DNA of 64,000 nucleotides from Edaphobacter paludis. GTDB taxonomy: Bacteria; Acidobacteriota; Terriglobia; Terriglobales; Acidobacteriaceae. Shown here one piece after another: positions 22,559 through 31,649 of this stretch. Both the position numbers and the translations under genes were made by a program. Numbering within the stretch: the first letter of the stretch is position 1; the number at the start of each line of letters is the position of its first letter. The notes under the pieces are model-generated. The model did not search any database and was not told where the DNA came from. It saw only the letters and a program-made list of their open reading frames with translations. Location: NCBI RefSeq assembly GCF_039993895.1, contig NZ_CP121194.1:744001-808000 (forward strand). The letters are read 5' to 3'.

Positions 22559-22705
22559 GGAAGTAGAAATTCTGGCTCTGTTTATATATCGGCCCCAGCA
22601 GGCTAGTTAGCCGAAGTCAAGGCTTGCGTTGAACCCGCCGGACCAACCGAAGACCATCCACCCGCTCCCCGACCAGTTCCAGGAGCCCAACCGAAAAGGA
22701 ACCCC

Positions 22706-23086
22706 ATGGCACGTATTGCTGGAGTCGATGTCCCTAATAACAAACAGGCGCGCATCGGTCTCACCTATATCTTTGGCATTGGCGACTCGCGCGCGGCGAA
22801 GATCCTCGCGAAGGCGGACGTCGATCCTCTCGCGAAGATCGCAACGCTCGACGAGGACCAGCTGAACCGCATCCGTCAGGTCATCGAAGCCGAGGGCCAG
22901 ATCGAAGGCGATCTCCGCAAGGACATCTCGCTCAACATCAAGCGCCTCATCGAAATTCAGTCCTACCGTGGCCTCCGCCATCGGCGCAGCCTGCCTGTCC
23001 GCGGCCAACGCACCCACACCAACGCTCGCACCCGCAAAGGCCCACGCAAGGGAACCGTTGCCGGTAAGAAGAAAGCGACGAAATAA
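22706..23086 (+). CDS. rpsM: 30S ribosomal protein S13
   Basis: S13 forms inter-subunit bridges with the 50S and contacts tRNA. The 126-residue product starts [22 protein letters not shown] and ends in a basic tail with [24 protein letters not shown]. Its stop directly abuts the rpsK ATG (TAAATG), so the pair should be translationally coupled. Confidence 0.98.
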   Translation: MARIAGVDVPNNKQARIGLTYIFGIGDSRAAKILAKADVDPLAKIATLDEDQLNRIRQVIEAEGQIEGDLRKDISLNIKRLIEIQSYRGLRHRRSLPVRGQRTHTNARTRKGPRKGTVAGKKKATK

Positions 23087-23509
23087 ATGGCGAAGACACA
23101 GAACACCAAAGGCGCAGCCAAGACTGGCAAAAACAAGAAGTTCAAGAAGCGCGAGCGCAAGAACGTTCCATTTGGCCTCGTATTCATTCAAGCCACGTTC
23201 AACAACACGATCGTCACCATCACTGACCAGGCGGGCAACACGCTTTCCTGGAAGAGCAGCGGTTCGCTCGGCTTCCGCGGCTCCCGCAAGGGAACTCCGT
23301 TTGCCGCGCAGCAGGCCGCCGTCGGTGCAGCCAACGCAGCCCGCGACCACGGTCTCCGCTCGGTCGATGTGCGCGTCTCCGGTCCCGGCTCCGGCCGTGA
23401 GTCCGCGATCCGCGCTCTCGCCACAACCGGCATCGAGGTTCGCAGCATCCGCGACGTTACGCCGATGCCGCACAACGGCTGCCGTCCGCCCAAGCGCCGC
23501 CGCGTATAA
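23087..23509 (+). CDS. rpsK: 30S ribosomal protein S11
   Basis: S11 shapes the 30S platform near the E site. The 140-residue product has a ~20-residue basic leader and then [39 protein letters not shown] and the invariant [18 protein letters not shown] end. The ATG immediately follows the rpsM stop. Confidence 0.98.
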   Translation: MAKTQNTKGAAKTGKNKKFKKRERKNVPFGLVFIQATFNNTIVTITDQAGNTLSWKSSGSLGFRGSRKGTPFAAQQAAVGAANAARDHGLRSVDVRVSGPGSGRESAIRALATTGIEVRSIRDVTPMPHNGCRPPKRRRV

Positions 23510-23517
23510 GCAATCCG

Positions 23518-23558
23518 TTGCCGGCTTCCAGTCTTTAGTGAAGATTGGAAGCCGGCAG
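23518..23558 (+). promoter_or_regulatory. Long hairpin between rpsK and rpsD
   Basis: The half TGCCGGCTTCCA (23519-23530) pairs with TGGAAGCCGGCA (23546-23557), and GTCT/AGAT extends the stem inward (one G-U pair) to about 16 bp with a ~7 nt loop. No T-tract follows. It lies 82 nt before rpsD. Possible roles are S4-mediated autoregulation or mRNA processing; neither is shown. Confidence 0.45.
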
Positions 23559-23638
23559 CTAAATCTTCAACTGGATCGCGACTGAAGCGCAGCCAGCGTG
23601 TAAAGCGATCGACAACCGAATTCAGGAGATAGAAAGAA

Positions 23639-24271
23639 ATGGCACGTTATACAGGACCCGTCTGCCGCCTCTGCCGCCGCGACGGCACCAAGCTCTTCCT
23701 CAAGGGAGCCAAGTGCTTCTCAGAAAAGTGCCCCGTCGAGAAGCGCAACTTTCCTCCCGGCCAGCATGGCCAGTCCAAGAAGCAGAAGAAGGTTGTAGGC
23801 TACGGTCTCCAGCTTCGCGAGAAGCAGAAGGCAAAGCGCATCTACTTCACGCTCGAGACCCAGTTCCGCGCGTACTACAAGAAGGCCTCCAACCGCACCG
23901 GCGTCACCGGCGAACTCCTGCTTCAACAGCTTGAGACCCGCCTCGACAACGTGACCTACCGCCTCGGCTTTGCGATGAGCCGTCGTCAGGCCCGCCAGCT
24001 AGTACGTCACGGCCACATTCAGGTCAACGGTCGCAAGGTCAACATCCCGTCCTTCCAGTGCAAGGTCGGCGACGAGATCGCGATCCGCGAAGGTTCCAAG
24101 GCTCTTATCATTCTCGAAGAGTCGAAGAACTTTGCCAGCGGTCAACATGCCGTCCAGTGGCTTGATATTAACCGCGACAATCTCTCCGGCAAGGTCCTCG
24201 CTCTGCCGAAGCGCGAAGATGTCAATCTGCCCGTCAACGAGCAGCTCATCGTCGAACTCTACAGCAAGTAA
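23639..24271 (+). CDS. rpsD: 30S ribosomal protein S4, zinc-binding form
   Basis: S4 initiates 30S assembly and, in E. coli and Bacillus, represses its own synthesis. The 210-residue product carries four N-terminal Cys (9, 12, 26, 31; CRLC...CFSEKC), so it is the zinc-containing type. The S4 RNA-binding fold follows ([34 protein letters not shown]). GGAGATAGAAAGAA precedes the ATG. Confidence 0.98.
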   Translation: MARYTGPVCRLCRRDGTKLFLKGAKCFSEKCPVEKRNFPPGQHGQSKKQKKVVGYGLQLREKQKAKRIYFTLETQFRAYYKKASNRTGVTGELLLQQLETRLDNVTYRLGFAMSRRQARQLVRHGHIQVNGRKVNIPSFQCKVGDEIAIREGSKALIILEESKNFASGQHAVQWLDINRDNLSGKVLALPKREDVNLPVNEQLIVELYSK

Positions 24272-24298
24272 CCGTAGCTGTTACAGAAATTTGGGCAC

Positions 24299-24324
24299 CC
24301 CACGTCCTGAGCATCGGGCGTGGG
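24299..24324. repeat. REP-like hairpin between rpsD and rpoA
   Basis: CCCACGTCC (24299-24307) and GGGCGTGGG (24316-24324) form a 9-bp stem (one G-T pair) with an 8 nt loop, followed by TTTCTC. The look of the element (GGGCACCCCACGTCC ... GGGCGTGGGTTT) resembles interspersed palindromes of acidobacteria. It could also attenuate transcription into rpoA. Confidence 0.4.
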
Positions 24325-24419
24325 TTTCTCCCACAGTAGTCCCTACAACTTAACCGCAACCGAACCACCCGCCGGTCCGCAAAATGCATCGCGGCCAGGA
24401 CGGATAAAGGAGATCACCC

Positions 24420-25517
24420 ATGCTTTGGAGAGGATTCCAAAAACCCAAGCGTCTTGCCGTCGAGAACGAAACCCTTACCGAAAAGTACGGAAAATTCTCG
24501 GCCCAGCCATTTGAGCGCGGCTTCGGCACGACCATCGGCAACGCACTTCGCCGGACGCTGCTTTCGTCCATTGAAGGCGCCGCCGTCACCGCCGTTCGCA
24601 TCGAAGGCGTATTGCACGAGTTCCAGTCCATCACCGGCATCGTCGAAGACGCGACCGACATTATCCTGAACCTGAAGCAGATTCCCTTCAAGCTCAACGG
24701 CGAAGGTCCCAAGGCCCTCTACCTCCGCGCCGACCAGGCCGGCGTAGTCACCTCGGGTTCCATCGAGGCCGACGGCGACGTCGAAATTCTCGACAAGAAC
24801 GTCTACATCTGCACCATCTCCGAAGGTGGCAAGATCGACATGGAGATGCGCCTCAAGCGCGGCCGTGGCTACATATCTGCCGATAAGAACTTCGATAGCG
24901 ACCTCGGTCTCGGCTTCATTCCCGTCGATTCCGTCCACTCGCCTGTCCGCAAGGTCAACTACCTCGTCGAGGCCGCCCGCCTCGGCCAGATCACCGACTA
25001 CGACAAGCTCACCGTCGAGATCTGGACCAACGGCACCGTTCTTCCTGCAGATGCACTCGGCCTCTCGGCCAAGCTGCTTAAAGACCACATGACCATCTTC
25101 ATCAACTTCGAAGAAGAGCTCGAAGCCGGTCACGACAGCCTGCACGATGGCCCCGCGCTGCAAAACGACAATCTCAACCGTTCTGTCGAAGAGCTCGAGC
25201 TCTCCGTCCGCAGCTACAACTGCCTGAAGAACGCCAACATCATCACCATCGGCGAGCTCATCCAGAAGACCGAAGCCGAGATGCTCAAGACCAAGAACTT
25301 TGGTCGCAAGTCCCTGAACGAGATCAAAGAGATCCTCGCGCAGATGGGCCTCTCACTGGGCATGAAGATCGACGAGCACGGCAACCCGCAGCCTGGACCA
25401 ACATCCGTGCTGCCCGCAGCCACTCTCGCCGCCAGCTTAGGCAACTTCGACGACGACGATGAGGACGAAGACGAAGATGACGACTTCGAACTCCCCGCCG
25501 AGCCAGAAAACTTCTAA
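24420..25517 (+). CDS. rpoA: RNA polymerase alpha subunit with acidic C-terminal tail
   Basis: Alpha dimerises to nucleate RNA polymerase. The N-terminal domain (about 1-235) has [26 protein letters not shown], and the C-terminal domain (about 260-320) reads [19 protein letters not shown] and [15 protein letters not shown], the DNA- and activator-binding helices. After the CTD there is an extra ~45-residue tail ending in a run of Asp/Glu ([20 protein letters not shown]), giving 365 residues against ~330. AAAGGAGATCACCC precedes the ATG. Confidence 0.98.
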   Translation: MLWRGFQKPKRLAVENETLTEKYGKFSAQPFERGFGTTIGNALRRTLLSSIEGAAVTAVRIEGVLHEFQSITGIVEDATDIILNLKQIPFKLNGEGPKALYLRADQAGVVTSGSIEADGDVEILDKNVYICTISEGGKIDMEMRLKRGRGYISADKNFDSDLGLGFIPVDSVHSPVRKVNYLVEAARLGQITDYDKLTVEIWTNGTVLPADALGLSAKLLKDHMTIFINFEEELEAGHDSLHDGPALQNDNLNRSVEELELSVRSYNCLKNANIITIGELIQKTEAEMLKTKNFGRKSLNEIKEILAQMGLSLGMKIDEHGNPQPGPTSVLPAATLAASLGNFDDDDEDEDEDDDFELPAEPENF

Positions 25518-25613
25518 CAGCACCATTCACAGCGGAGGGATCAGTTGATTCTGATTCCTCCGCGTTCAATAGCAGTTCCGACTCACGGCTAAAGCCCAGT
25601 CGAAGGAGATCAA

Positions 25614-26093
25614 ATGCGCCACCGTAATGCAGGATTCAAACTAGGCCGCAACACCAGCCATCGTCGCGCCATGCTGCGCAACCTCGTCACCTCTATCATT
25701 CTGATGGATCGTGTCGAGACCACCATCACCAAGTGCAAGGCCACCCGTCCTCTCGTCGAGAAGATGATTACCCTCGGCAAGCGCGGAGATGTCCACGCCC
25801 GTCGCCAGGCTGCCGCCTACCTGATGACGCCCGAATCCGTCGATCGTCTCTTCGCGGTGGTCGCACCCCGTTACGGAGCCCGTAACGGCGGTTATCTCCG
25901 CATCATTCGCAGCGGAGCTCGCAAAGGTGATGCTGCAGAGATGGCATTCATCGAACTCCTCGGCGCCGAGCACGAGCTGAACGAGAAAGCTCAGAAGCGT
26001 GCCGAAGCTCGTACCAAAAAACGTGAGGAACTCGCCAAGCAGATGGAAGAGCGCGGTCCCGGCGAAGCTCCGGACCCCAACGCAGAGCCATAA
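25614..26093 (+). CDS. rplQ: 50S ribosomal protein L17
   Basis: L17 lies near the tunnel exit. The 159-residue product starts MRHRNAGFKLGRNTSHRRAML and contains the DRLFAVVAPRYGARNGGYLRI core. A charged C-terminal tail of ~40 residues (Lys/Glu/Arg-rich) makes it longer than the ~127 of E. coli. It is the last gene of the cluster, followed 21 nt later by a strong terminator. Confidence 0.98.
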   Translation: MRHRNAGFKLGRNTSHRRAMLRNLVTSIILMDRVETTITKCKATRPLVEKMITLGKRGDVHARRQAAAYLMTPESVDRLFAVVAPRYGARNGGYLRIIRSGARKGDAAEMAFIELLGAEHELNEKAQKRAEARTKKREELAKQMEERGPGEAPDPNAEP

Positions 26094-26114
26094 ACAATCG
26101 TCATGAAAATTGAA

Positions 26115-26145
26115 GGCGCACCCCGCAAGGGTGCGCCTTTCTTTT
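26115..26145 (+). terminator. Rho-independent terminator of the ribosomal cluster
   Basis: A perfect 9-bp GC-rich stem, GGCGCACCC (26115-26123) and GGGTGCGCC (26129-26137), with a 5 nt loop, is followed by TTTCTTTT. It ends the cluster after rplQ. The opposing diguanylate cyclase gene ends only ~57 bp further on. Confidence 0.92.
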
Positions 26146-26201
26146 GCGTTCCAAGCTATTTGCTCCCCAGCACATCGACTGCAGCATATCTCGCCCGCAT
26201 G

Positions 26202-27653
26202 TCAGCCGTTATGCGCTACCACGCGATTCTTTCCCGCCCGTTTGGCCGCATACAGGGCTTCATCGGCCATTTCTACCAACTGAAAACCGTCCATCGACGA
26301 ATCGTTCAGTGCCGCCATGCCAATGCTAATTGTCAACGGCGCATTGTCCCATCTCTCGCTCGCCACCCTTTCCATCACCCGCCGGGCCAGTCCCAGGGCG
26401 CTTTCCTGGCCGCTCTCGGGCAGCAACACGGCAAACTCCTCGCCGCCATATCTTGCAGGCAAGTCAGGCAGCCGCACTGTCGTCTGCAGGATCCTTCCCA
26501 GCCGGCGCAATACCTCGTCACCCGCGGCATGACCCCAGCGGTCATTCACCTTTTTGAAGTCGTCCACATCGAGCAGTAATACCGCAAGCTCCCGCTTCCG
26601 CCGTCGCGCCATGGAAAACTCCATTACCAGCCGTTCCTCAAAGGCGCGGCGGTTCCGCAGCCCTGTCAGTTCATCGGTCACTGCCAGTTTGCGCAACCGG
26701 TTGTTGGCCTCTTCCAGCTCTCGGTGATAGCGTTCCAGCTCAGCCATATGCGCCACCTCTTCAGAGACGTCGACAGCTACTCCTGCCAGCAGTATGTTTC
26801 CCGCCGAATCGTAGCAGGGAAATTTGAATGAGCGCAGTGAACGGATCTCACCATTTGCGCCACGAATCTGTTCCTCGCTCTCCAGTATCTGGTCTCCAAC
26901 CATCACTTCGAGATTGCGAAGACGGTCCGACGCAGTAGGGTTTCGCTGCAACAACTGCTCATCCGTGCGGCCCAGCCAGGCATATTCGCTGACGCCGAAG
27001 CGTTGCGCGAAGCTTCGGTTATAGAACAGCAGTCGGCCCGCCGAGTCTTTGATGTAGCTCATAAATGGGCTGGCATTCATAAACGCGCGAAACAACTCCT
27101 CACTGGCCCGCAGCCCCGCAGCGGACTCTTCCTTCTCTTTCAATGCCTGTTCCAGTGCGGTCCGTTGCAGCAGGAGTTCCAGCCGGGCGCTCACTTGTCT
27201 TCCCAGCACTTCCAGCGTATGCCCCTGTTCTTCGGTCAGCAGCCGAGGCACAGTGTCCATCACTGCCAATGTTCCCAGTAATTGCCCACTCCCCGTCTGC
27301 AAGGGAACGCCGGCGAAAAACCTCAGTCCAGGGTCGTCCGTCACCAAGGGATTGGTAGCAAACCGGGGATCGGTAAATGAATCCGTCACGACAAACAATC
27401 CGTGCTGCCGTATCACATAGGAACAAAATGCCGATTCCCGCGGGGTCTGCCGTCGCTTCAGCCAATCGGTCGATCGAAACCATTGAAGCCGATCATTCAG
27501 CAGCGTCACCAGTCCCAGTGGGGTCCCGCAGATTCCCGCAGCCAGATTCACCAGCTCGTCACATTCCTGCTCGGGCTGGGAATCCAATAGCTCTTGCGTC
27601 CAAATCTCTTTGAGACTGGGATCTTCGTTCTCCGCTAACTGTGTGCTCATCAA
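26202..27653 (-). CDS. Diguanylate cyclase with GAF and PAS domains
   Basis: The 483-residue cytoplasmic protein has a GAF domain (about 20-175, with LNDRLQWFRS and FCSYVI), a PAS domain (about 185-305) and a GGDEF domain (about 320-483). The active-site motif is GGEEF (403-407), a functional variant. The RxxD inhibitory site is present at 394-397 (RLPD), five residues before it, so product feedback by c-di-GMP is expected. It probably makes c-di-GMP in response to a small ligand or redox/light cue. No signal peptide or membrane segment is seen. Confidence 0.93.
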   Translation of the reverse strand: MMSTQLAENEDPSLKEIWTQELLDSQPEQECDELVNLAAGICGTPLGLVTLLNDRLQWFRSTDWLKRRQTPRESAFCSYVIRQHGLFVVTDSFTDPRFATNPLVTDDPGLRFFAGVPLQTGSGQLLGTLAVMDTVPRLLTEEQGHTLEVLGRQVSARLELLLQRTALEQALKEKEESAAGLRASEELFRAFMNASPFMSYIKDSAGRLLFYNRSFAQRFGVSEYAWLGRTDEQLLQRNPTASDRLRNLEVMVGDQILESEEQIRGANGEIRSLRSFKFPCYDSAGNILLAGVAVDVSEEVAHMAELERYHRELEEANNRLRKLAVTDELTGLRNRRAFEERLVMEFSMARRRKRELAVLLLDVDDFKKVNDRWGHAAGDEVLRRLGRILQTTVRLPDLPARYGGEEFAVLLPESGQESALGLARRVMERVASERWDNAPLTISIGMAALNDSSMDGFQLVEMADEALYAAKRAGKNRVVAHNG

Positions 27654-27710
27654 TCACCGTGGGATCAAAGTTAGGATATCCGCCCCGGCGACCCTGATGC
27701 CACAGACTTT

Positions 27711-27724
27711 TCGTAAGCTTACGA
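27711..27724. promoter_or_regulatory. Perfect 14-bp palindrome upstream of the GGDEF gene
   Basis: TCGTAAGCTTACGA is a perfect inverted repeat in the 234 bp intergenic region between the divergent diguanylate cyclase and DUF503 genes. The position, ~60 bp before the cyclase ATG, fits an operator for a dimeric regulator. It may also be chance. Confidence 0.35.
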
Positions 27725-27887
27725 GAGTAACCTTCATTTCATTTGATGTAAGTTACCTGAGTTCGAATCGAGCCCAGCCCAGTTTTTTCGTGTCTCTTTC
27801 AGTGTTAATTCGATCGGAACTCACTAGAATAGAAGTAACAGCAGGTTTGCCTTCCTCAGGCCCGAGGGAAGGAGAAGCCCCAGCCAC

Positions 27888-28184
27888 ATGCCGATCGCTA
27901 GACTTACTATCGAACTGGAGATTCCTCATGCGCAATCGCTGAAGGATCGTCGCCAAGTCGTACGTTCCCTCAAGGACAAGCTGCGTCACGCCTTCAATCT
28001 TTCGATCGCCGAACTTGACGACGGAATCGTCTGGAACCGCGCCACCCTGGGCATTGCAGCCATCTCGTCCTCGGCCAGCTACCTGACCGGCCAAATTCAA
28101 ATGATTGATGCCGCGGTACTTCGCCTGGCCACCGGCCTGAGCGCCGAAATTACGGACTCCTATGCCGAAATTCTTCCCGAATAG
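27888..28184 (+). CDS. DUF503 (YlxP-like) protein
   Basis: The 98-residue protein is a DUF503 member (IARLTIELEIPHAQSLKDRRQVVRSLKDKLRHAFNLS), a small ferredoxin-like fold protein. In Bacillus the relative YlxP lies beside infB and rbfA. Here it precedes rbfA by 84 bp, which supports a link to ribosome maturation. The biochemical role is not known. GGAGAAGCCCC lies upstream of the ATG. Confidence 0.88.
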   Translation: MPIARLTIELEIPHAQSLKDRRQVVRSLKDKLRHAFNLSIAELDDGIVWNRATLGIAAISSSASYLTGQIQMIDAAVLRLATGLSAEITDSYAEILPE

Positions 28185-28268
28185 CTGCCAAATCCAGTCT
28201 CCGAACAATGGAGTTAGGTCAAACGCGTGAACCTTTGATATCCTCAACCGTTCACCCTGTAGAAACAT

Positions 28269-28655
28269 ATGCCCGAGCAACGAGCCAGAACGTACCACCG
28301 AAACCGAGTAGCGAATACTTTCTCCGAAGAGATAGGCGCAATGCTCGAAGGCGAGCTATCTGATCCGCGTATTGCGCCGAGCTACGTCACTGACGTAGTT
28401 CTTGCGCCCGGCGGCAAATCCGCTCGTGTCTTCATCGCTGTTCAGGGTACCGAAGAGGAAGAGGACTCCACTCTCGAAGCCCTGACCACGGCTCGCGCCT
28501 ACATCCGCACGCAACTGCGTGACCGGATGGGTGTTCGCCACGTCCCTGAGCTTAGCTTTGCGATTGACCGCTCCGAAAAAATGACTGGTCGCATGGACGA
28601 GCTTCTGAACCGCATGCGCAAACGGGAAAAGAAGGCGGCCCCATCCAAACCATGA
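28269..28655 (+). CDS. rbfA: Ribosome-binding factor A
   Basis: RbfA is a KH-fold factor needed for 16S 5'-end maturation and cold adaptation. The 128-residue product has the RVANTFSEEIGAMLEGELSDPRIAP N-terminus, LAPGGKSARVFIAVQG and the family end FAIDRSEKMTGRMDELLNRM. Its TGA overlaps the next ATG (ATGA), indicating coupling with nrnA. Confidence 0.96.
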   Translation: MPEQRARTYHRNRVANTFSEEIGAMLEGELSDPRIAPSYVTDVVLAPGGKSARVFIAVQGTEEEEDSTLEALTTARAYIRTQLRDRMGVRHVPELSFAIDRSEKMTGRMDELLNRMRKREKKAAPSKP

Positions 28656-29647
28656 TGCAAGCACCGACTTACGAACTAACTCACGAAGCCCGGATTGAGG
28701 CGCTGCTCGATGCCTTCCGCTCCAGCCCCCGCTTCATCCTCACGTCGCACTCGCGGCCCGACGGCGACGCTCTCGGCTCCGTCCTTGCGCTGGCCGAGAT
28801 CCTCGACCAGATGGGCTGCCAGACCGACGTCGTCTTCGCCGATCCCGTCCCGCTCATCTATCGCACCCTGCCCAACGTGGAACGCGTTCACCACACTCCC
28901 TCCGCAGCCGACATCGCCGACCACAGCATCCCAGCCATTCTGCTTGAGTGTGACGGTATAGCCCGCACCGGCCTGCTCGGTCTGGATGAAGATCGCCCAC
29001 TGATCAACATCGATCACCACGCCAGCGGACGACACTTCGCCGGAGTCAACTGGATTGACGAGCACGCCTGCGCGGTCGGAGCCATGGTCTACCGCCTCGC
29101 CATCGCCGCGAAGGTCGAGATCACGCCCAGCATGGCCACCTGTCTTTACACCGCTATCATGTCCGACACCGGGGCCTTCACCTACTCCAGCACTAACGCC
29201 GACACCTTCGCCCTGGTCCACGATCTCGCTCTCCATGGAGCGAACCCCGGCAAGATCGCCCGCGACGTTTATTTCTCGAACTCCATCAGTAAAATTCGTC
29301 TCCTTGGCGCGGCACTCTCCAATCTTCAGTGCGAAGGCAAGGTTGCCTGGTCCTGGGTCACGAGCAACGACATGCTACTCACCGGAGCGGACGCAGAAGA
29401 CTGCGAAGGTGTCGTCAACTACCTCATCAGCATCGCCGGTATCGAATCCGCGGTCTTCCTTCGCGAAGTGCCGGATGTGAACGAGTTCCGTCTCAGCATT
29501 CGCAGCAAAGGCAAGATCGATGTCGCCCGCATTGCCGAATCCCTCGGCGGCGGCGGCCATCGCAGCGCCAGCGGATGCACTCTCGCCGGGCCGCTTGATG
29601 CGGCCAAGGAACGCATTCTCACCCAGCTCCGCACGGGACTCTGTTAG
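28652..29647 (+). CDS. nrnA: DHH-family bifunctional oligoribonuclease/PAP phosphatase (NrnA-like)
   Basis: NrnA-type enzymes degrade 2-5 nt RNA and dephosphorylate 3'-phosphoadenosine 5'-phosphate. The 331-residue product has the metal motifs SRPDGDALGS, the DHH motif in INIDHHASG, and the C-terminal DHHA1 signature GGGGHRSASG. The ATG overlaps the rbfA stop. The rbfA-DHH pair is widespread and usually sits next to infB and truB, which is not the case here. Confidence 0.95.
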   Translation: MMQAPTYELTHEARIEALLDAFRSSPRFILTSHSRPDGDALGSVLALAEILDQMGCQTDVVFADPVPLIYRTLPNVERVHHTPSAADIADHSIPAILLECDGIARTGLLGLDEDRPLINIDHHASGRHFAGVNWIDEHACAVGAMVYRLAIAAKVEITPSMATCLYTAIMSDTGAFTYSSTNADTFALVHDLALHGANPGKIARDVYFSNSISKIRLLGAALSNLQCEGKVAWSWVTSNDMLLTGADAEDCEGVVNYLISIAGIESAVFLREVPDVNEFRLSIRSKGKIDVARIAESLGGGGHRSASGCTLAGPLDAAKERILTQLRTGLC

Positions 29648-29670
29648 CCTTGTCTCGTTTACCTGACCCA

Positions 29671-31497
29671 ATGAATGACTTGCAACAACCCGCCGCATCC
29701 GGCGCATGGAAAGAGCGCGCACCCATCGCCTGGGTCCGCGGCATATGGAATGGCTTCGCTGCCGAGTCGCCGCAGGAGTTTCTTGTTCTCTGCGTCGTCA
29801 CCGGTTTCCTTCTCCTTTACGGCCTGGTACCGCTCATCGGTGGCGACCAGCTTGGCCTCGTCGGCGCGGACGAACCCCGCTATGCCCAGGTCGCCCGCGA
29901 GATGCTCGCCCAGCACAACCAGATCTGCAACCAGTACAACGCAGAGATAGTGCCGCGTAGTCTGACTGCCAACGCCATCGACGGCTCCTTTCACTGCCTC
30001 ATCGGCGGAACTATCACGCCAATTCTCTACGGCAAGCCGTGGCTCGAAAAGCCAGCCCTCTACTACTGGCGCGCCATGAGCTTCTTCAAGGAGTTCGGTG
30101 TCTCCGACTGGTCGGCTCGCCTGCCATCATCCTCCGGAGCCTTCGCGCTCTTCGTTCTGATCTTTCTCCATATGCGGCGCTTCCGCCCTGGAGGCCACCT
30201 CAACGCCGCTCTCATTACCGCCTCCAGCCTTGCCATCTTCGCCTTCGCCCGAGGTGCGTCCACCGATATGCAGTTGGCAGCGCCCTTCTGTATCGGAATG
30301 CTCGGTTGGTATGCCTGGTACGAGACCGGCAAAAAGTTCTGGCTCTTCGACCTATACTTTTTCGGGGCCGCCGCTACGCTTGCCAAAGGCCCCGTAGCGC
30401 CCTTCCTCGCGCTCGTGATCATCCTTCTCTTCGCCGGTCTCCGGCGCGAGTGGTCTCTTCTTCGCCGTACGATCTGGTTGCCGGGCATCCTGCTCTACAT
30501 GGTGATGGTGCTGCCCTGGTACCTCGCCGTGCAGTGGAAGAATCCAACTTTTTACCGTCTCTTCTTCCTCGAACACAATCTTGAACGCTTCGCCACGAAC
30601 CGCTACCAGCATCACCAGCCCTTCTGGTTTTACCTGGCTGTATTGATCCTTGGCCTCATGCCGTGGACGATCCTCGCCCTCCGTGCTCTGGTCGATTCCA
30701 TCGACGTCTCCATCGCCGAGTGGAAGGTACGCCATAACCCCCAGCGTTATCTCGGCCACTCCCGCGCCGGCGATGCCTTCCCTGAGTTCCTCGTCCTCTG
30801 GGCGCTCTTTCCCATCGTCTTCTTCTCCTTCTCCGGCTCCAAACTGCCCGGTTATATTCTGCCCTCCATCCCCCCGCTCACTATCCTCACGGCCGACTAT
30901 CTCCACCGTAACCGCCGGGACGGTTTGCCTCGATGGCTCCTCTGGTCGCATGCTGCCGTCTGTGCCATCCTCGTCTTCGTTCTCATCCTTGCGCCCCAGC
31001 ACATGAAGTACGAGACGCTCATTCCCTCGGCTCAATGGCTTCTGATTGCCGGGGGCTCTGCCCTCGCCGTTGGCGGCTCGGTATTCTTCATCATCCGTCG
31101 CTGGGGGGTTCCGCAGCTTGTCAACGCGACCTTCATTCCGATCGTGGTGGCGCTCGTCTTCCTCCTCGGATTCCATGGCCGTGACCTCGATCTCAACTAC
31201 TCGGCCCGGCCTCTTGCTCGCGAGATTCAACGCGTAGCCCCTGGTGAAAAGGTGCTGGCGGTCGACCAGGTCCGCCGTGATCTCGACTACGGCCTCGCCT
31301 TCTACCGAAACAGCCCCACAATTCATTACACGCCGGAAGACTGCCCGGCCAGTGTCCCTGCCGAGGAGCATCTACTGGTCATCCCGACCCGCGACACGGA
31401 AGAGTTGAGCCGCTGCCTCACAGGCCGCGTGTACAAGCCTCTTTTCCTCTACGACACCCAGGGCCTGGCGGTCTACAAGGTTTACGCGCGCCAATAA
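29671..31497 (+). CDS. ArnT/PMT-like membrane glycosyltransferase
   Basis: The ~608-residue integral membrane protein has a dozen or so hydrophobic segments. The first extracytoplasmic loop holds the GT-C catalytic motif DEPRYAQVAREML, as in ArnT and other PMT_2 family members. These move a sugar from a polyprenyl-phosphate donor to a lipid or protein in the periplasm. The start is uncertain: ATG at 29671, or TTG at 29650 just after the nrnA stop. Neither has a clear ribosome site. The acceptor is unknown. Confidence 0.88.
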   Translation: MNDLQQPAASGAWKERAPIAWVRGIWNGFAAESPQEFLVLCVVTGFLLLYGLVPLIGGDQLGLVGADEPRYAQVAREMLAQHNQICNQYNAEIVPRSLTANAIDGSFHCLIGGTITPILYGKPWLEKPALYYWRAMSFFKEFGVSDWSARLPSSSGAFALFVLIFLHMRRFRPGGHLNAALITASSLAIFAFARGASTDMQLAAPFCIGMLGWYAWYETGKKFWLFDLYFFGAAATLAKGPVAPFLALVIILLFAGLRREWSLLRRTIWLPGILLYMVMVLPWYLAVQWKNPTFYRLFFLEHNLERFATNRYQHHQPFWFYLAVLILGLMPWTILALRALVDSIDVSIAEWKVRHNPQRYLGHSRAGDAFPEFLVLWALFPIVFFSFSGSKLPGYILPSIPPLTILTADYLHRNRRDGLPRWLLWSHAAVCAILVFVLILAPQHMKYETLIPSAQWLLIAGGSALAVGGSVFFIIRRWGVPQLVNATFIPIVVALVFLLGFHGRDLDLNYSARPLAREIQRVAPGEKVLAVDQVRRDLDYGLAFYRNSPTIHYTPEDCPASVPAEEHLLVIPTRDTEELSRCLTGRVYKPLFLYDTQGLAVYKVYARQ

Positions 31498-31649
31498 AAT
31501 CCTCCAGCGGGGGGGCCGTTTAAGCGGGTATTATCGCTGCAATCGGGGTCAAGTCTTGATAGACACTCCATTGAGGGAACGTCCGAAGAACTCAGATCTC
31601 CCTACCTCCATAAATTTCCTATAAGCTCGACAAAAGCATTCAACGACCC

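Noticed and set aside
27740..27780. TTCGAATC-like sequence suggesting a tRNA T-arm
   Set aside because: No acceptor stem, D-arm or anticodon arm can be folded around it.
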